Positions 37,839 through 48,531 of a DNA stretch of 64,000 nt are shown one piece after another; position 1 is the first letter of the stretch; every line of letters starts with the position of its first letter. The stretch spans positions 124,001 to 188,000 of the forward strand of contig NZ_JAQGLA010000003.1 of assembly GCF_027853915.1 (NCBI RefSeq). The letters are read 5' to 3'. A program made the position numbers and the translations under genes. Source of the stretch: Saccharopolyspora oryzae (GTDB lineage Bacteria; Actinomycetota; Actinomycetes; Mycobacteriales; Pseudonocardiaceae). The notes below the pieces were generated by a model that had not been told where the DNA came from, made no database searches, and saw only the letters and a list, made by a program, of their open reading frames with translations.

Positions 37839-38951
37839 TCAGGCGTGCCCTTCACCCCGTTCTGATCGGGTGATGCAGGTGGCGGCCAGGACCTCGTCGG
37901 TGAAGTCGGGGGCGAGGCGGCCTTCGACCAGCATCAGGTCGAGCAGTGCTTGGACGTTGCGGGCGTAGAGCTCGCTGGCGTGCTCCGGCATGGTCGCCGG
38001 GAGGTTCAGCGGGGCGGCGATGGTGACGTCGTGGTGCACCGCGATCCGGCCGGGTTCGCTGAGCTCGCAGTTCCCGCCCGCCGAACCGGCGAGGTCGACG
38101 ATCACGCTGCCCGGCCGCATCCGGCGGACCGCCTCGGCGGGCACCAGCCGCGGTGCCGGACGCCCGGGGACCAGGGCGGTCGTGATCACCACGTCGAAAC
38201 CGCTGATCGCGGCGTTCAGCCGTTGGGCCTGCTCGGCGCGCTCGTCCTCGGTCAGCTCGCGGGCGTAGCCGCCTTCGCCGACCGCCGAGATGCCCAGGTC
38301 CAGCCACTTCGCGCCGACCGAACGCACCTGGTCGGCGACCTCCGGCCGCACGTCGTAGCCGGTGGTGCGGGCGCCGAGCCGCTTGGCCGTGGCGAGCGCC
38401 TGCAGCCCGGCCACGCCGACGCCGAGCACCAGCGCCGAAGCGGGTTTCACGGTGCCCGCCGCGGTGGTCAGCATCGGGAAGAAGCGGGTGCACTGGTCGG
38501 CGGCCAGCAGCACCGCGCGGTACCCGGACACGTTGGCCTGCGAGGACAGCGCGTCCATCGACTGGGCGCGGGAGATGCGCGGCACCGACTCCAGCGCGAA
38601 CCCGGTCACCCCGGCCTCGCGCAGGCGCGGCACCAGGTCGGGGTCGGTCAGCGGGGCGAGGAAGCCGATGAGCGTCGAGCCGCGTTGGAGCTTGCCGAGC
38701 TCTGCCGTGCTGGGCGGGTTCACCTTGACCACCACGTCCGCCGACCACGGGTCGCCGAGGTCCGCGCCCGCCTTGGTGAACGCGTCGTCGGGGATCAGCG
38801 CGGCCTGCCCGGCGCCGGGTTCGACGACCACCTCGAGCCCCTGCGCGCACAGCCGCTCGACCACGCCGGGCACGAGCGCGACCCGCCGCTCACCGGCCAG
38901 CGACTCGCGCGGGACACCGACGCTGGTGCGACCGCCCTCCTGCGAGGTCAT
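37839..38951 (-). CDS. pntA1: NAD(P) transhydrogenase subunit alpha part 1
   Basis: The 370-residue soluble NAD(H)-binding domain shows VGVPRESLAGERRVAL and the Rossmann glycine motif ALVLGVGVAGLQALATAKRLGA. It resembles alanine dehydrogenase as expected for PntA. I chose the ATG at 38951; the upstream frame to 39047 lacks similarity. First gene of its operon. Confidence 0.95.
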   Translation of the reverse strand: MTSQEGGRTSVGVPRESLAGERRVALVPGVVERLCAQGLEVVVEPGAGQAALIPDDAFTKAGADLGDPWSADVVVKVNPPSTAELGKLQRGSTLIGFLAPLTDPDLVPRLREAGVTGFALESVPRISRAQSMDALSSQANVSGYRAVLLAADQCTRFFPMLTTAAGTVKPASALVLGVGVAGLQALATAKRLGARTTGYDVRPEVADQVRSVGAKWLDLGISAVGEGGYARELTEDERAEQAQRLNAAISGFDVVITTALVPGRPAPRLVPAEAVRRMRPGSVIVDLAGSAGGNCELSEPGRIAVHHDVTIAAPLNLPATMPEHASELYARNVQALLDLMLVEGRLAPDFTDEVLAATCITRSERGEGHA

Positions 38952-39093
38952 GACTCCAGATGTCCACAACGCGGACCAAACCGCAAGACCACACGCCCGC
39001 GTATCACCAGGACAGACGTACTCCGAACGGCGATCACCGGTATTCACACCGGCCGACCGGGGACTTGCCGATCGCTGTCGAGGCCGTCCCGTT

Positions 39094-39173
39094 GTTCCGC
39101 CTGATCAGAGCACGTGAGCACTTTGTGGCGCTATAGCACCACAAAGTACTCACGTGCCTTGACCAGGCGGAAC
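39094..39173. terminator. Long imperfect hairpin (35-base arms)
   Basis: Arms 39094-39128 and 39139-39173 pair at 31 of 35 positions; the ten-base loop contains its own GCTATAGC dyad. It lies between the gene ending at 39210 and pntA1, both on the minus strand, so it can terminate the former. It is longer and less GC-rich than the other terminators. Confidence 0.75.
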
Positions 39174-39209
39174 GATCTCCCGCGCGGAGGCAGGAGCAGG
39201 TGGAGCCCG

Positions 39210-40151
39210 CTACAGGTCGGTGATGTCCCAGGTGAGGGTGCGCTGGGCGTCGCCGGGGCGGGGCGTCCAGCGGACCGCGGTCAGCTCCGTCGACTCCGGC
39301 AGGACGTAGACGGTGTGGCCGCCGGCCGTTTCGCCCGGCGGGACGCCGATGCGGTGCGGGGGCCGGGACGACAGCGACACCGGGGACTTCGCGATCGCGG
39401 AGCCGTCCGTGGTGATCAGCTCCAGGTACAGGTCCGGCAGCGAGGTGAACGGCGTCTGGCCGCGGTTGGTCAGCTCGGTGTGCACCACGACCGCGCGCTC
39501 GCCGTCCTGCAGCTCGTAACCGGCCGCGGTGAACAGGAAGTCCGCCGGGTCGACGACCTCGACCAGCAGGATCGTGATCCGCTCGCCCTCCAGGCCTTCC
39601 ACGTCGAGCTTGCTGCCGACCTTGCCGGTGCGCGCCGGCTGCTGCTGGGCGGGCTGCTGCGGTTGCTGATCACCGCGCGCCCACGCGGCCGATCCGGGCG
39701 GGCCCCAGACGTTCATCGGGTCCTGCGGAGCGGCGGGCTGCTGCGGGAACGAGGTCGGCGGCGGGCCCGGCGGGACGAACTGCTGCGGTCCGCTGGGCTG
39801 GCCGTAAGCGGGTGCGGGGAAACCGCCGCTGTGCGCCGGGTAGCCGCCCGTCGGCTGCGGGAAGGAGCCGGAGTGCTGGACCTGGTGCGGACCGGACACC
39901 GGGTAGGGGCCGCTGGCCATGTTCTGCTGCGCGGCCCAGTGCTGGGCGGCGGCGACCGCGTTGCGGATGCCCTGGACGTCGCACTCGACCCCGACGATCA
40001 GCGGGAGACCGGTGGTGGAGAGGGTAGCGAGGCGCGCAGCGACGTCGCGCACGTCCATGCCGAGCCGACCGGCGATCTCGGGTACCGCCGCCCGGCCCAT
40101 CTCGGCGACGACGCTCAGCAATCGCACATCCACAGGATCAGGGCCAGCCAC
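39210..40151 (-). CDS. Winged-helix protein with Pro/Gln-rich linker and DUF4352-like C-terminal domain
   Basis: The 313-residue protein starts with an AsnC/ArsR-like helix-turn-helix ([36 protein letters not shown]). A linker of about 100 residues rich in P, Q and G follows, then a beta-rich domain ([19 protein letters not shown]..., [15 protein letters not shown]). No membrane segment is seen. The start is uncertain: I chose GTG 40151; the frame is open up to 40274, which would add 41 residues. Function unknown. It diverges from dnaE. Confidence 0.7.
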   Translation of the reverse strand: MAGPDPVDVRLLSVVAEMGRAAVPEIAGRLGMDVRDVAARLATLSTTGLPLIVGVECDVQGIRNAVAAAQHWAAQQNMASGPYPVSGPHQVQHSGSFPQPTGGYPAHSGGFPAPAYGQPSGPQQFVPPGPPPTSFPQQPAAPQDPMNVWGPPGSAAWARGDQQPQQPAQQQPARTGKVGSKLDVEGLEGERITILLVEVVDPADFLFTAAGYELQDGERAVVVHTELTNRGQTPFTSLPDLYLELITTDGSAIAKSPVSLSSRPPHRIGVPPGETAGGHTVYVLPESTELTAVRWTPRPGDAQRTLTWDITDL

Positions 40152-40357
40152 GACGAACCACGCTACCCGTTCCGCAAACCTGGTGCGTGAACGGCACGTG
40201 GTTTCGTCCAGTTCTAGCGCGGGGCGTGATCGACCGCACCTGTTTCTGCTCGTCGTGGTGGAAAACGCTCGCAACGCCGGGGGAATCGGCGGTCACAGCG
40301 GGTGCGCGCGTTAGGCTGGCGGCTCTCCCCGAAGCTGTCGCGAAGGAGGACTTCCCC

Positions 40358-43300
40358 GTGCCTGTCGACCCCTTCGTCCACCTGCATGTGCACACCGAGT
40401 ACTCGATGCTCGACGGTGCCGCGAAGGTGGGGGCGTTGTTCGCCGAGGCCCAGCGCCTCGGGATGCCTGCGGTGGGGATGACCGACCACGGGAACATGTT
40501 CGGTGCCGACGAGTTCTACCAGCAGGCGAAGAAGACCGGGATCAAGCCGATCATCGGCATCGAGGCCTACCTGGCGCCGACCAACCGCTTCCACAAGAAG
40601 CCGGTGTTCTGGGGTGAGGCGAAGCAGCGCGGCGCCGACGAGTTCGGTGAGGGCGGTGACGTCTCGGGTGCCGGTGCGTATACGCACATGACGATGGTGG
40701 CGCGTAACGCCACCGGCCTGCGGAACCTGTTCACGTTGTCCAGTCGCGCGAGTTTCGAGGGCATGTACCGCAAGCCGCGGATGGACCGCGAGTTGATCTC
40801 GGAGTTCTCTGAGGGCATCATCGCCACCACGGGTTGTCCGTCCGGTGAGGTGCAGACCCGGCTGCGGCTGAGGCAGTTCGACGAGGCGTTGCAGGCGGCG
40901 GCCGATTACCAGGAGATCTTCGGCAAGGAGAACTTCTTCCTGGAGTTGATGGATCATGGGCTGCCGATCGAGCGGTCGGTGCGCCAGGGTCTGCTGGAGA
41001 TCTCCAAGAAGCTCGGTATTCCGCCGTTGGCCACCAACGACAGCCATTACGTGACCGTTGACCAGGCCGATTCGCATGGCGCGTTGCTGTGTGTGCAGTC
41101 CGGTAAGACGCTCAGCGACGAGTCGCGGTTCAAGTTCGACGGCGATGGCTACTACTTGAAGTCCGCCGAGGAGATGCGCGAGTACTGGGACTCCGAGGTT
41201 CCGGGTGCGGCGGACAACACGCTGCGGGTCGCGGAGATGGTCGAGTCCTACGAGGACGTGTGGGACTTCAAGGACCGGATGCCGCGCGTGACCGACGGCA
41301 GCGGCCGTTCCGAGCGGGAGTTGCTGGCCGCTGAGCTCGAGCAGTACTTGCCGACGCGTTACCCGAACGGTCCGACCGAGGAGTGCCGCAGGCGCATCCA
41401 GGTCGAGTTGGACGTGCTGGACACCAAGGGGTATTGCGCGTACTTCCTGGTGGTCGGTGACCTGACCCGGTGGGCGAAGTCGCAGGGCATCCACGTGGGG
41501 CCGGGTCGTGGTTCGGCCGCGGGGTCGCTGCTGGCCTACATCCTGCACATCACGAACCTGGATCCGCTGGAGCACGGTCTGATCTTCGAGCGGTTCCTGA
41601 ACCCGGAGCGCGACTCGCCGCCCGACATCGACCTCGACTTCGACGACCGGCGTCGTGACGAGGTGCTGCAGTACGCGATCAACAAGTACGGGCGGGACAA
41701 GGTCGCCCAGGTCATCACCTTCGGCAAGATCAAGACGAAGGCGGCGATCAAGGACTCGGCGCGTGTGCACCACGGCCAGCCGGGGTTCGCGATCGCGGAC
41801 AAGATCTCCAAGGCGTTGCCGCCGCCGATCGCGGCCAAGGACATCCCGCTGTCGGGCATCGTGGATCCGCAGCACGAGCGCTACACCGAGGCTGCCGAGG
41901 TCCGCAGCCTGATCGAGACCGATCCGGCGGTGTCGCAGATCTTCGACACGGCGCGGGGCCTGGAGGGCCTGATCCGCAACGCCGGTGTGCACGCGTGCGC
42001 GGTGATCCTCTCGTCGCAGCCGCTGCTGGGCACGGTGCCGTTGTGGGCGCGTGATGACGGCTCGATCATCACCGGCTGGGACTACCCGTCGTGCGAGGCC
42101 ATCGGTCTGCTGAAGATGGACTTCCTGGGCCTGTCCAACCTCACCATCCTCGGCGACGCGCTGCGGATGGTGAAGGAGAACCACGACCGGGAGATCGACC
42201 TGTCCAACCTCGCGTTGGACGACAAGGCCACTTACGAGCTGCTCGCCCGCGGGGAGAGCCTGGGAGTGTTCCAGCTCGAAGGTGGCGGCATGCGCGAACT
42301 GCTCAAGCGCATGCAACCCACCGAGTTCGCCGACATCGTGGCCTGCAACGCGCTGTACCGGCCGGGCCCGATGGAGGTCAACGCGCACAACGACTACGCG
42401 GACCGCAAGAACGGCAAGAAACCGGTCGAGCCGATCCACCCCGAGCTGGACGAGCCGCTCAAGGACATCCTCGCCGAGACCTACGGCCTGATCGTCTACC
42501 AAGAGCAGATCATGGCGATCGCGCAGAAGGTGGCCGGTTACAGCCTCGGTCGAGCGGACATCCTGCGCCGCGCGATGGGCAAGAAGAAGAAGGAGGTCCT
42601 GGACCAGGAGTTCGAGGGCTTCCGGGACGGGATGCTCGCGCAGGGCTTCTCCGACGAGGCGATCGAGAAGCTGTGGGCGACCGTCCTGCCCTTCGCCGGT
42701 TACGCGTTCAACAAGTCGCACGCGGCGGGTTACGCCCTCGTGGCGTACTGGACGGCCTACCTGAAGGCGAACTACCCGGCCGAGTACATGGCGGGCTTGT
42801 TGACCTCCAACGGTGACAACAAGGACAAGATGGCCATCTACCTGGCCGAGTGCCGGCGGATGGGCGTCAAGGTGCTCTCGCCGGACGTCAACGACTCCAA
42901 GGACACCTTCGCCGCGGTCGGCTCCGACATCCGCTTCGGCATGAGCGCGATCCGCAACGTCGGGTCGAACGTGGTGGCCTCGATCGTCAAGTCCCGCCAG
43001 GAGAAGGGCCGCTACACCTCCTTCACCGACTTCCTGGACAAGTCGGAGATCCTGGCCTGCAACAAGCGCGTCATCGAGTCGCTGATCAAGGCCGGTGCGT
43101 TCGACTCGCTGGGGCACACCCGCATGTCGCTGGTGCAGCACCACGAGAACGCGGTGGACGCGGTCATCGGGTTGAAGCGGCAGCAGGCGATGGGCCAGTT
43201 CGACCTGTTCGGCGCCGACGATTCGGCCGACAGCGCGGACGCCTCGCCGCTGGCGCACCTGAACTTCACGCCGGAGGAGTGGCCGCGCAAGCAGCTGCTG

Positions 43301-43942
43301 TCCTACGAGCGGGAGATGCTGGGCCTGTACGTCTCCGCGCACCCGCTCGACGGGGCCGAGCGGCTGCTCGCGCCCTACCAGGACACCGGGATCGCGGATC
43401 TGGTCGGCGGTGAGCGGGAGTTCGGCGGCGGCAAGGAGCAGATCAAGATCGCCGGGATGATCTCGGGGATCCAGCGCCGCATCAACAAGAACGGCCACCC
43501 GTGGGCGATCGTGACCCTCGAGGACCTCGACGCCAGCGTCGAAGTGCTGTTCTTCCCGAAGTCCTACGAGATGTTCGCCGACTGCCTGGTCGAGGACACC
43601 GCGCTGGCGGTCAAGGGCCGCATCAACGAGCGCGAGGGCACCATCAGCGTCTTCGCCTCCGACGCGGTGCCGGTCGACATCTCGGCGGCCGAAACGGACC
43701 CGGGCACCGACCCGGCGTTCGTGATCAAGGTGCCGGTGGGCCGGGTGGACCAGTCCTTGGTGCTGGAGCTGAAGCGGACCCTCCAGGCGCACTCGGGCAC
43801 GACCCCGGTGCACCTCAAGCTGCAGAGCCCCCGCGGCGTGACCCGCCTGGCGCTGTCCAGCGACTACTTCGTCTCGACGGAGAACGGCCTGCAGGGCGAG
43901 CTCAAGGGCCTCCTCGGAGCAGGCTGCTTCGAAACCGTCTGA
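40358..43942 (+). CDS. dnaE: DNA polymerase III alpha subunit (DnaE1)
   Basis: The 1194-residue replicative polymerase starts with a PHP domain ([22 protein letters not shown]). It has the catalytic aspartates in [17 protein letters not shown], with [10 protein letters not shown] and LLKMDFLGL, an HhH region, and a C-terminal OB fold ([14 protein letters not shown]). In actinobacteria the PHP domain provides proofreading. The GTG at 40358 follows AAGGAGGA; the longer open frame is rejected. Confidence 0.98.
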   Translation: MPVDPFVHLHVHTEYSMLDGAAKVGALFAEAQRLGMPAVGMTDHGNMFGADEFYQQAKKTGIKPIIGIEAYLAPTNRFHKKPVFWGEAKQRGADEFGEGGDVSGAGAYTHMTMVARNATGLRNLFTLSSRASFEGMYRKPRMDRELISEFSEGIIATTGCPSGEVQTRLRLRQFDEALQAAADYQEIFGKENFFLELMDHGLPIERSVRQGLLEISKKLGIPPLATNDSHYVTVDQADSHGALLCVQSGKTLSDESRFKFDGDGYYLKSAEEMREYWDSEVPGAADNTLRVAEMVESYEDVWDFKDRMPRVTDGSGRSERELLAAELEQYLPTRYPNGPTEECRRRIQVELDVLDTKGYCAYFLVVGDLTRWAKSQGIHVGPGRGSAAGSLLAYILHITNLDPLEHGLIFERFLNPERDSPPDIDLDFDDRRRDEVLQYAINKYGRDKVAQVITFGKIKTKAAIKDSARVHHGQPGFAIADKISKALPPPIAAKDIPLSGIVDPQHERYTEAAEVRSLIETDPAVSQIFDTARGLEGLIRNAGVHACAVILSSQPLLGTVPLWARDDGSIITGWDYPSCEAIGLLKMDFLGLSNLTILGDALRMVKENHDREIDLSNLALDDKATYELLARGESLGVFQLEGGGMRELLKRMQPTEFADIVACNALYRPGPMEVNAHNDYADRKNGKKPVEPIHPELDEPLKDILAETYGLIVYQEQIMAIAQKVAGYSLGRADILRRAMGKKKKEVLDQEFEGFRDGMLAQGFSDEAIEKLWATVLPFAGYAFNKSHAAGYALVAYWTAYLKANYPAEYMAGLLTSNGDNKDKMAIYLAECRRMGVKVLSPDVNDSKDTFAAVGSDIRFGMSAIRNVGSNVVASIVKSRQEKGRYTSFTDFLDKSEILACNKRVIESLIKAGAFDSLGHTRMSLVQHHENAVDAVIGLKRQQAMGQFDLFGADDSADSADASPLAHLNFTPEEWPRKQLLSYEREMLGLYVSAHPLDGAERLLAPYQDTGIADLVGGEREFGGGKEQIKIAGMISGIQRRINKNGHPWAIVTLEDLDASVEVLFFPKSYEMFADCLVEDTALAVKGRINEREGTISVFASDAVPVDISAAETDPGTDPAFVIKVPVGRVDQSLVLELKRTLQAHSGTTPVHLKLQSPRGVTRLALSSDYFVSTENGLQGELKGLLGAGCFETV

Positions 43943-43947
43943 CGCGC

Positions 43948-43978
43948 GGTGCGCCGGTCCGCAGCGGACCGGCGCACC
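43948..43978. terminator. Bidirectional terminator hairpin
   Basis: GGTGCGCCGGTCCG (43948-43961) and CGGACCGGCGCACC (43965-43978) form a perfect 14-bp stem between convergent dnaE and the GH3 gene. Confidence 0.88.
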
Positions 43979-43986
43979 GAACGGTG

Positions 43987-46482
43987 TCAGGCCGTCTCGA
44001 CGCTGGTGCGCAGGCGCAGGTCGTCGAGGCTGCGGCCGGTTTCCGCGGTGTAGCTGCCGGGGATCAGGCGCCAGGTCCCGGCTTCCTCGTCCCAGAGCTC
44101 GGCGGCTCGGCGGGGCAGCACGACAGTCGCTTCGGCGGTCTCACCGGGTTCTGCCGTCACGGACGCGAAGCCGGCGAGGCGGCGGGCCGGGCGTTCGGCG
44201 GCATCCCCCTCCGGGACGGCGAGGTAGACCTGGACCACTTCGCGTCCGGCCCGGTCGCCGGCGTTGCGCACGCGGACGGTGAGCCTGCCCAGCTCGTCCG
44301 CGCCCTGCGGTGCGGCGAGCTCGGCCGACTCGTACTGCCAGTCGGTGTAGCCGAGGCCGTGCCCGAAGCAGTACGCCGGGGCGGTCCCGGCCCGCTGCCA
44401 GGCCCGGTAGCCGATGAAAACGCCTTCGTCGTAGCGGAGTTCTCCGTCGTCCGGGGTCACCTGGGTGACCGGGGCGTCCGCCAGCTGCACCGGCCAAGTG
44501 GTGGGCAGCCGGCCGCCCGGCTCCTCGACGCCGAGCAGGACGTCGGCGAGCGCGGCACCGGCCTCCTGGCCGGGGAACCAGGTGAGCAGGACGGCGGCGA
44601 CGTCCTCGCGCCACGGCATCTCCACCGGTGAACCCGAGTTGACCACCACGACGGTGTTCGGGTTGGCCTCCGCCACCCGCTGCACCAGCTCGTCCTGCCG
44701 GCCGGGCAGCCGCAGGCTCGTGCGGTCGGCGCCCTCGCTCTCCACCCGCTCGGTGGTGGCGACGATGACGATCGCCGTCCCGGCGGATCGCGCGGCGGCG
44801 ACCGCCTCGTCGAGGAGTTCGTCGGCGTCGCGCTGCGGGTCCAGGTGCGCGAGGCCGACGCCCACCGAGTCCAGCGGCAGCGGCGTCGCGCTCTTGGGGA
44901 TGACGTTGAGCAGGCTGACCTCGACCGCCTCCCCGGCGGCGAGCTCGACCTGGCCCCGCTCCACCGGGGCCTCGAAGAACGCCTCGAACGGGTCGCGGCC
45001 GTCGAGCGAGTGCGCGCCGTCGAAGACGACTTCGCCGGCCACGGTGAGCTTGAACCCGCCGAGGCCCTTGGTGCCGAAGGTGTGCAGGCCGCTCTCGCGC
45101 GGGGTGAACGTGCCGACGATCTCGACGCTGTGCAGCTCCTCGTAGCGCACGCCGTCGGGGAAGTCGCCGTGCCACTGCACCATCCCGTTGGGCAGCTCCT
45201 CCTCGCCCAGCACCCGGCCGTCCGCGTCGCGCACGACCGCCCGAAGGGCGAAGCCGGCCCCGGCGATCCCGAGTTCGTCGCTGGTCTCGGTGCCGACCGC
45301 GAAGGTCACCTGGCCACCGGGCAGCGCGGCGCGCAGCCCGTCGAGCGGGGACACGACGCGGTCCGGGAACACCTGGGCCGAACCGCCGCCGAGCACCCGG
45401 GCGTCCCGCGCCGCCGAACCGATCACGGCGACCCCGGAAGCGGCCGACGGGTCGAGCGGCAGCAGGTGGTTCTCGTTGCGGACCAGGACGAATGCGCGCC
45501 TGGCGATCTCCCGCGCGAGCGCGTGCCCGTCGACCTCGGCGGGCCGCTCCTCAGCCGGGACGGCGGCCGGTACGCCCTCCAGCGCTCCGACCCGGGCGGC
45601 GAGCCGCAGGACGTTGCGCACCGCATCGTCCACAACGGACTCGTCGACCTCGCCGGCGCGGACCGCGGCGGCCAGCGCCTCGCCGTAGACCGTGCGGGGG
45701 CCGGGCATGGCGACGTCCAGGCCGCCCCGGATGGCGCCCGCCGTGTCACGCGCGGCGAACCAGTCGGACACGATGTAGCCGTCGAAACCCCACTCCCCGC
45801 GCAAGACCTCGTTCTGCAGCCGGGAGTGCTCGGTCATCGTCGGGCCGTTCACCGAGTTGTAGGCGGCCATCACGCCCCACGGGCGGGCCCGCTCGACGAT
45901 CATCTCGAACGGCGCCAGGTAGAGCTCGCGCAGCGCCCGCTCGCCGACGATGTTGTTGACGGTGAAGCGCTCGGTCTCCGCGTCGTTGGCGACGAAGTGC
46001 TTGACCGTGGTGCCGACCCCGCCCTCCTGCACGCCGCGCACGTAACCGGTGCCGATCTCGCCGGTCAGGTGCGGGTCCTCGGAGTAGCACTCGAAGTGCC
46101 GCCCGCCCAGCGGCGAGCGGTGCAGGTTCACCGTGGGCGCGAGCAGCACGTGCACCCCCTTGCGCCGAGCCTCCTGGGCCAGCAGGTGACCGGCGCGCCG
46201 GGCCAGTTCCGGGTCCCAGGTGGCGGCCAGCGCGGTGGGGCTGGGCAGCGCGATCGACGGGTCGTCCGCCGTCCAGCGCACGCCGCGCACCCCGATCGGC
46301 CCGTCGGACATCACCAGCGGGGCGAGCCCGATCTCGGGCAGAGCGGGCAACGACCACATGCTCTGCCCGGCGAGCAGCCTGGCCTTGGCATCCAGGTCGA
46401 GTCGGGCGAGTGCCGCCGCGACCGCGGCGTCGTAGCTGACCACTGTGGACTCCTCCGGTTCGTGGTTGGTGGAACGGTTCAT
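43987..46482 (-). CDS. Glycoside hydrolase family 3 beta-glucosidase with PA14 insert
   Basis: The 831-residue enzyme has the GH3 N-terminal barrel with the nucleophile aspartate in GYIVSDWFAARD, MSDGPIGVRG and KHFVANDAETER. A GH3 C-terminal domain with an inserted PA14-like beta domain (GLHTFGTKGLGGFKLTVAGEVVF region) and a C-terminal fibronectin-like domain follow. No signal peptide is seen, so it acts in the cytoplasm on imported oligosaccharides. The ATG overlaps the stop of the MFS gene (ATGA). Confidence 0.93.
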   Translation of the reverse strand: MNRSTNHEPEESTVVSYDAAVAAALARLDLDAKARLLAGQSMWSLPALPEIGLAPLVMSDGPIGVRGVRWTADDPSIALPSPTALAATWDPELARRAGHLLAQEARRKGVHVLLAPTVNLHRSPLGGRHFECYSEDPHLTGEIGTGYVRGVQEGGVGTTVKHFVANDAETERFTVNNIVGERALRELYLAPFEMIVERARPWGVMAAYNSVNGPTMTEHSRLQNEVLRGEWGFDGYIVSDWFAARDTAGAIRGGLDVAMPGPRTVYGEALAAAVRAGEVDESVVDDAVRNVLRLAARVGALEGVPAAVPAEERPAEVDGHALAREIARRAFVLVRNENHLLPLDPSAASGVAVIGSAARDARVLGGGSAQVFPDRVVSPLDGLRAALPGGQVTFAVGTETSDELGIAGAGFALRAVVRDADGRVLGEEELPNGMVQWHGDFPDGVRYEELHSVEIVGTFTPRESGLHTFGTKGLGGFKLTVAGEVVFDGAHSLDGRDPFEAFFEAPVERGQVELAAGEAVEVSLLNVIPKSATPLPLDSVGVGLAHLDPQRDADELLDEAVAAARSAGTAIVIVATTERVESEGADRTSLRLPGRQDELVQRVAEANPNTVVVVNSGSPVEMPWREDVAAVLLTWFPGQEAGAALADVLLGVEEPGGRLPTTWPVQLADAPVTQVTPDDGELRYDEGVFIGYRAWQRAGTAPAYCFGHGLGYTDWQYESAELAAPQGADELGRLTVRVRNAGDRAGREVVQVYLAVPEGDAAERPARRLAGFASVTAEPGETAEATVVLPRRAAELWDEEAGTWRLIPGSYTAETGRSLDDLRLRTSVETA

Positions 46483-47738
46483 CGGGTGCCCTTGATGCGG
46501 GTGACAAGGAGCGCGCCCAGCAGGGCGGCGGCTGCGGCGATGCCGAACAGCAGCGGGTAGTTCTGCCCGCCGCCGACGGCCAGCACGAACGGGGCGATCA
46601 TCGGCATCAACGACTGGGGGAGGGCGTTGGCGATGTTCACGATCCCCAGGTCCTTCGCGCGGCTGCTCTCGTCGGGCAGGACATGCGTGATCAGCGCGGT
46701 GTCGACGGCGTAGAACAGGCCGCCGCCGACGCTGATGACCAGCTGGGCGACCACGATCGCGGACAGGCCCGGGGCGGCGGCGAGCAGGCCGATGCCGATC
46801 GCGACGATCAGACCGGAGACCATCACGAACGGCTTGCGGCGGCCGGTCCGGTCGGAGAGCCAGCCGCCCAGCGCGGCCGTGGCGGCCTGGAGGCCGTAGC
46901 CGCCGGCGACGAGCGCGGCGACCAGGCCCGCGGTGGCGGCGGCGTCGAGGCCCATCCGGAACGGCACGTAGTAGGCCAGGTACGTCATCGGTGCGACCGA
47001 GCCGAACATGACCAGGAACTTGGTGAACCAGGCCCAGCCGAAGTCCGGGGCGCGCCGCGGGTCGAACACGAAGCTGCCGAGGAATTCCCGGACCGAGAAC
47101 GGCTGCGGCGCCTCGGCCGGGGTCCGGTCGGGGAGGGTGGCGGCGAACCAGCAGACCAGGCCGACGGCCAGCACGGCCGGGAGCAGCAGCATGACGCGCA
47201 GGTCCGAGGTGAACGCGGCGATGCCCGAGCCCACCAGCACGGCGCCGGTCAGGCTGGTGCCGATCGCGCCGGACGCCCTGCCCAGGCCGGATTCCGGGAC
47301 CTGGTCGGGGATGCTCGCCATGAGCGCCGAGAACGCGGCGTTGAAGGAGCACTGGGTGATCGCCCACCCGATGACCAGCGCGGGCACCGACGGCAGGAAG
47401 GCGATCACGCAGAGCCCGAGGGCGCCGCCGACGACCCCGCCGACCAGCCACGGGCGGCGGCGGCCGAAGCGCGAGCGGGTGCGGTCGGACAACCGGCCGA
47501 ACAGCGGGTTCGCGACCATCGCCAGCACCGCCCCGACGCCCAGCACCAGGCCGAGGGTCGATTCCTTGTGCTGCGGTGCGACTTCCGCGACGCGCAGCGC
47601 CATGGTGACGACCACCGGGGTCAGCAGTGCGCTGTAGAGACCGAGGTTCGCCAGGCCCAAGCGGAGCACGAAGCCGCGCGGGGCGCTCCGATCGGCTTCC
47701 GGCGGCGTGGTGCGGGTGAGGGCAGTCGGTCTGTCCAC
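46479..47738 (-). CDS. MFS transporter (GPH/SLC45-like sugar porter)
   Basis: The 419-residue protein has twelve helices and the loop 2-3 motif LSDRTRSRFGRRRPWL typical of glycoside-type MFS carriers. Coupled to the GH3 gene, it probably imports a beta-glucoside (inference). I chose GTG 47738 with GAGGAGG upstream; the frame extends to 47834 without similarity. Confidence 0.88.
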   Translation of the reverse strand: MDRPTALTRTTPPEADRSAPRGFVLRLGLANLGLYSALLTPVVVTMALRVAEVAPQHKESTLGLVLGVGAVLAMVANPLFGRLSDRTRSRFGRRRPWLVGGVVGGALGLCVIAFLPSVPALVIGWAITQCSFNAAFSALMASIPDQVPESGLGRASGAIGTSLTGAVLVGSGIAAFTSDLRVMLLLPAVLAVGLVCWFAATLPDRTPAEAPQPFSVREFLGSFVFDPRRAPDFGWAWFTKFLVMFGSVAPMTYLAYYVPFRMGLDAAATAGLVAALVAGGYGLQAATAALGGWLSDRTGRRKPFVMVSGLIVAIGIGLLAAAPGLSAIVVAQLVISVGGGLFYAVDTALITHVLPDESSRAKDLGIVNIANALPQSLMPMIAPFVLAVGGGQNYPLLFGIAAAAALLGALLVTRIKGTR

Positions 47739-47911
47739 TGCCGTACCTCCTCGTTGAGGTAAGGGAAAGGGGGAATTCGGGCAGGCCGGAGCGGGTACGC
47801 CGCCCTGTCGTCGGCAGCATCCTGACCGATTCACCTGTAGATCAGTAGGTGTCGTTATATTTCCGCAATAATTTGTGCTGCTGGGTGTTCCCGACGACTA
47901 CGCTCGGTTCC
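47739..47911. promoter_or_regulatory. Divergent promoter of the GH3/MFS unit and its TetR
   Basis: An AT-rich stretch (GTCGTTATATTTCCGCAATAATTTG, broken here at about 47852-47875) and an imperfect dyad CACCTGTAGATCAGTAGGTG (about 47831-47850) are a plausible promoter and operator for the TetR at 47912. TACGCT near 47899 could be a -10 for a leaderless TetR message. Confidence 0.45.
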
Positions 47912-48520
47912 GTGACAGCGGATCGATCAGCACCACGGGGCAGGGCGCTGCGCAGCGAGAACCGGCGCGCCGAGATCCTGCAGGCAGCGATGTCGGTGAT
48001 CGCCGAGCGCGGCTACCGGGGCGCCTCGCTCAGCGCGGTGGCCGAACGCGTCGGCATGACCCAGCAGGGCCTGCTGCACTACTTCCCGACCCGGGAGGCG
48101 TTGCTCATCGCGGTGCTCGAAGCCCGGGACGAGTGGGACACCGGCGGAACCCAGGGCGGTGCGCACGCCTGGCCGCTGGAGATGTGGACCCTCCTGGTCG
48201 ACTACAACACGACGCGCAGCGGTGTCGTGCAGACGTTCTCGGCCTTGCTCGGCGAGAGCGTGACCGACAACCAGCCGGCGCGCGAGTACTTCGCCCAGCG
48301 CTACGTGATGGTCCGCGAGCGCGCGGCGGCAACCCTGCGCCACGAGTTCGGGGAGCGGCTCCCCGGCGGGCTGACCCCGGAGGAAGCGGCGCCGCTGGTG
48401 GTCGCGGTGATGGACGGCATGCAGTTCCAGTGGTTGCTCGACCCGGACAGCGCCGACATGTCCGCCGCCTTCCGCCACCTGATCGCGCTGCTCGGCGAGG
48501 AGCGGCCGCAGGGCGGTTGA
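47912..48520 (+). CDS. TetR-family transcriptional regulator
   Basis: The 202-residue protein has a TetR DNA-binding domain (RRAEILQAAMSVIAERGYRGASLSAVAERVGMTQQGLLHYF) and a variable ligand-binding C terminus. It diverges from the MFS/GH3 unit and probably represses it. I chose GTG 47912; 21 more codons are open upstream. Confidence 0.9.
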   Translation: MTADRSAPRGRALRSENRRAEILQAAMSVIAERGYRGASLSAVAERVGMTQQGLLHYFPTREALLIAVLEARDEWDTGGTQGGAHAWPLEMWTLLVDYNTTRSGVVQTFSALLGESVTDNQPAREYFAQRYVMVRERAAATLRHEFGERLPGGLTPEEAAPLVVAVMDGMQFQWLLDPDSADMSAAFRHLIALLGEERPQGG

Positions 48521-48531
48521 GGCGGCTCCTG

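Noticed and set aside
40214..43813. A 1199-codon open frame opposite dnaE
   Set aside because: DnaE motifs on the plus strand are unambiguous; the opposite frame has no domain and a shadow-like composition.
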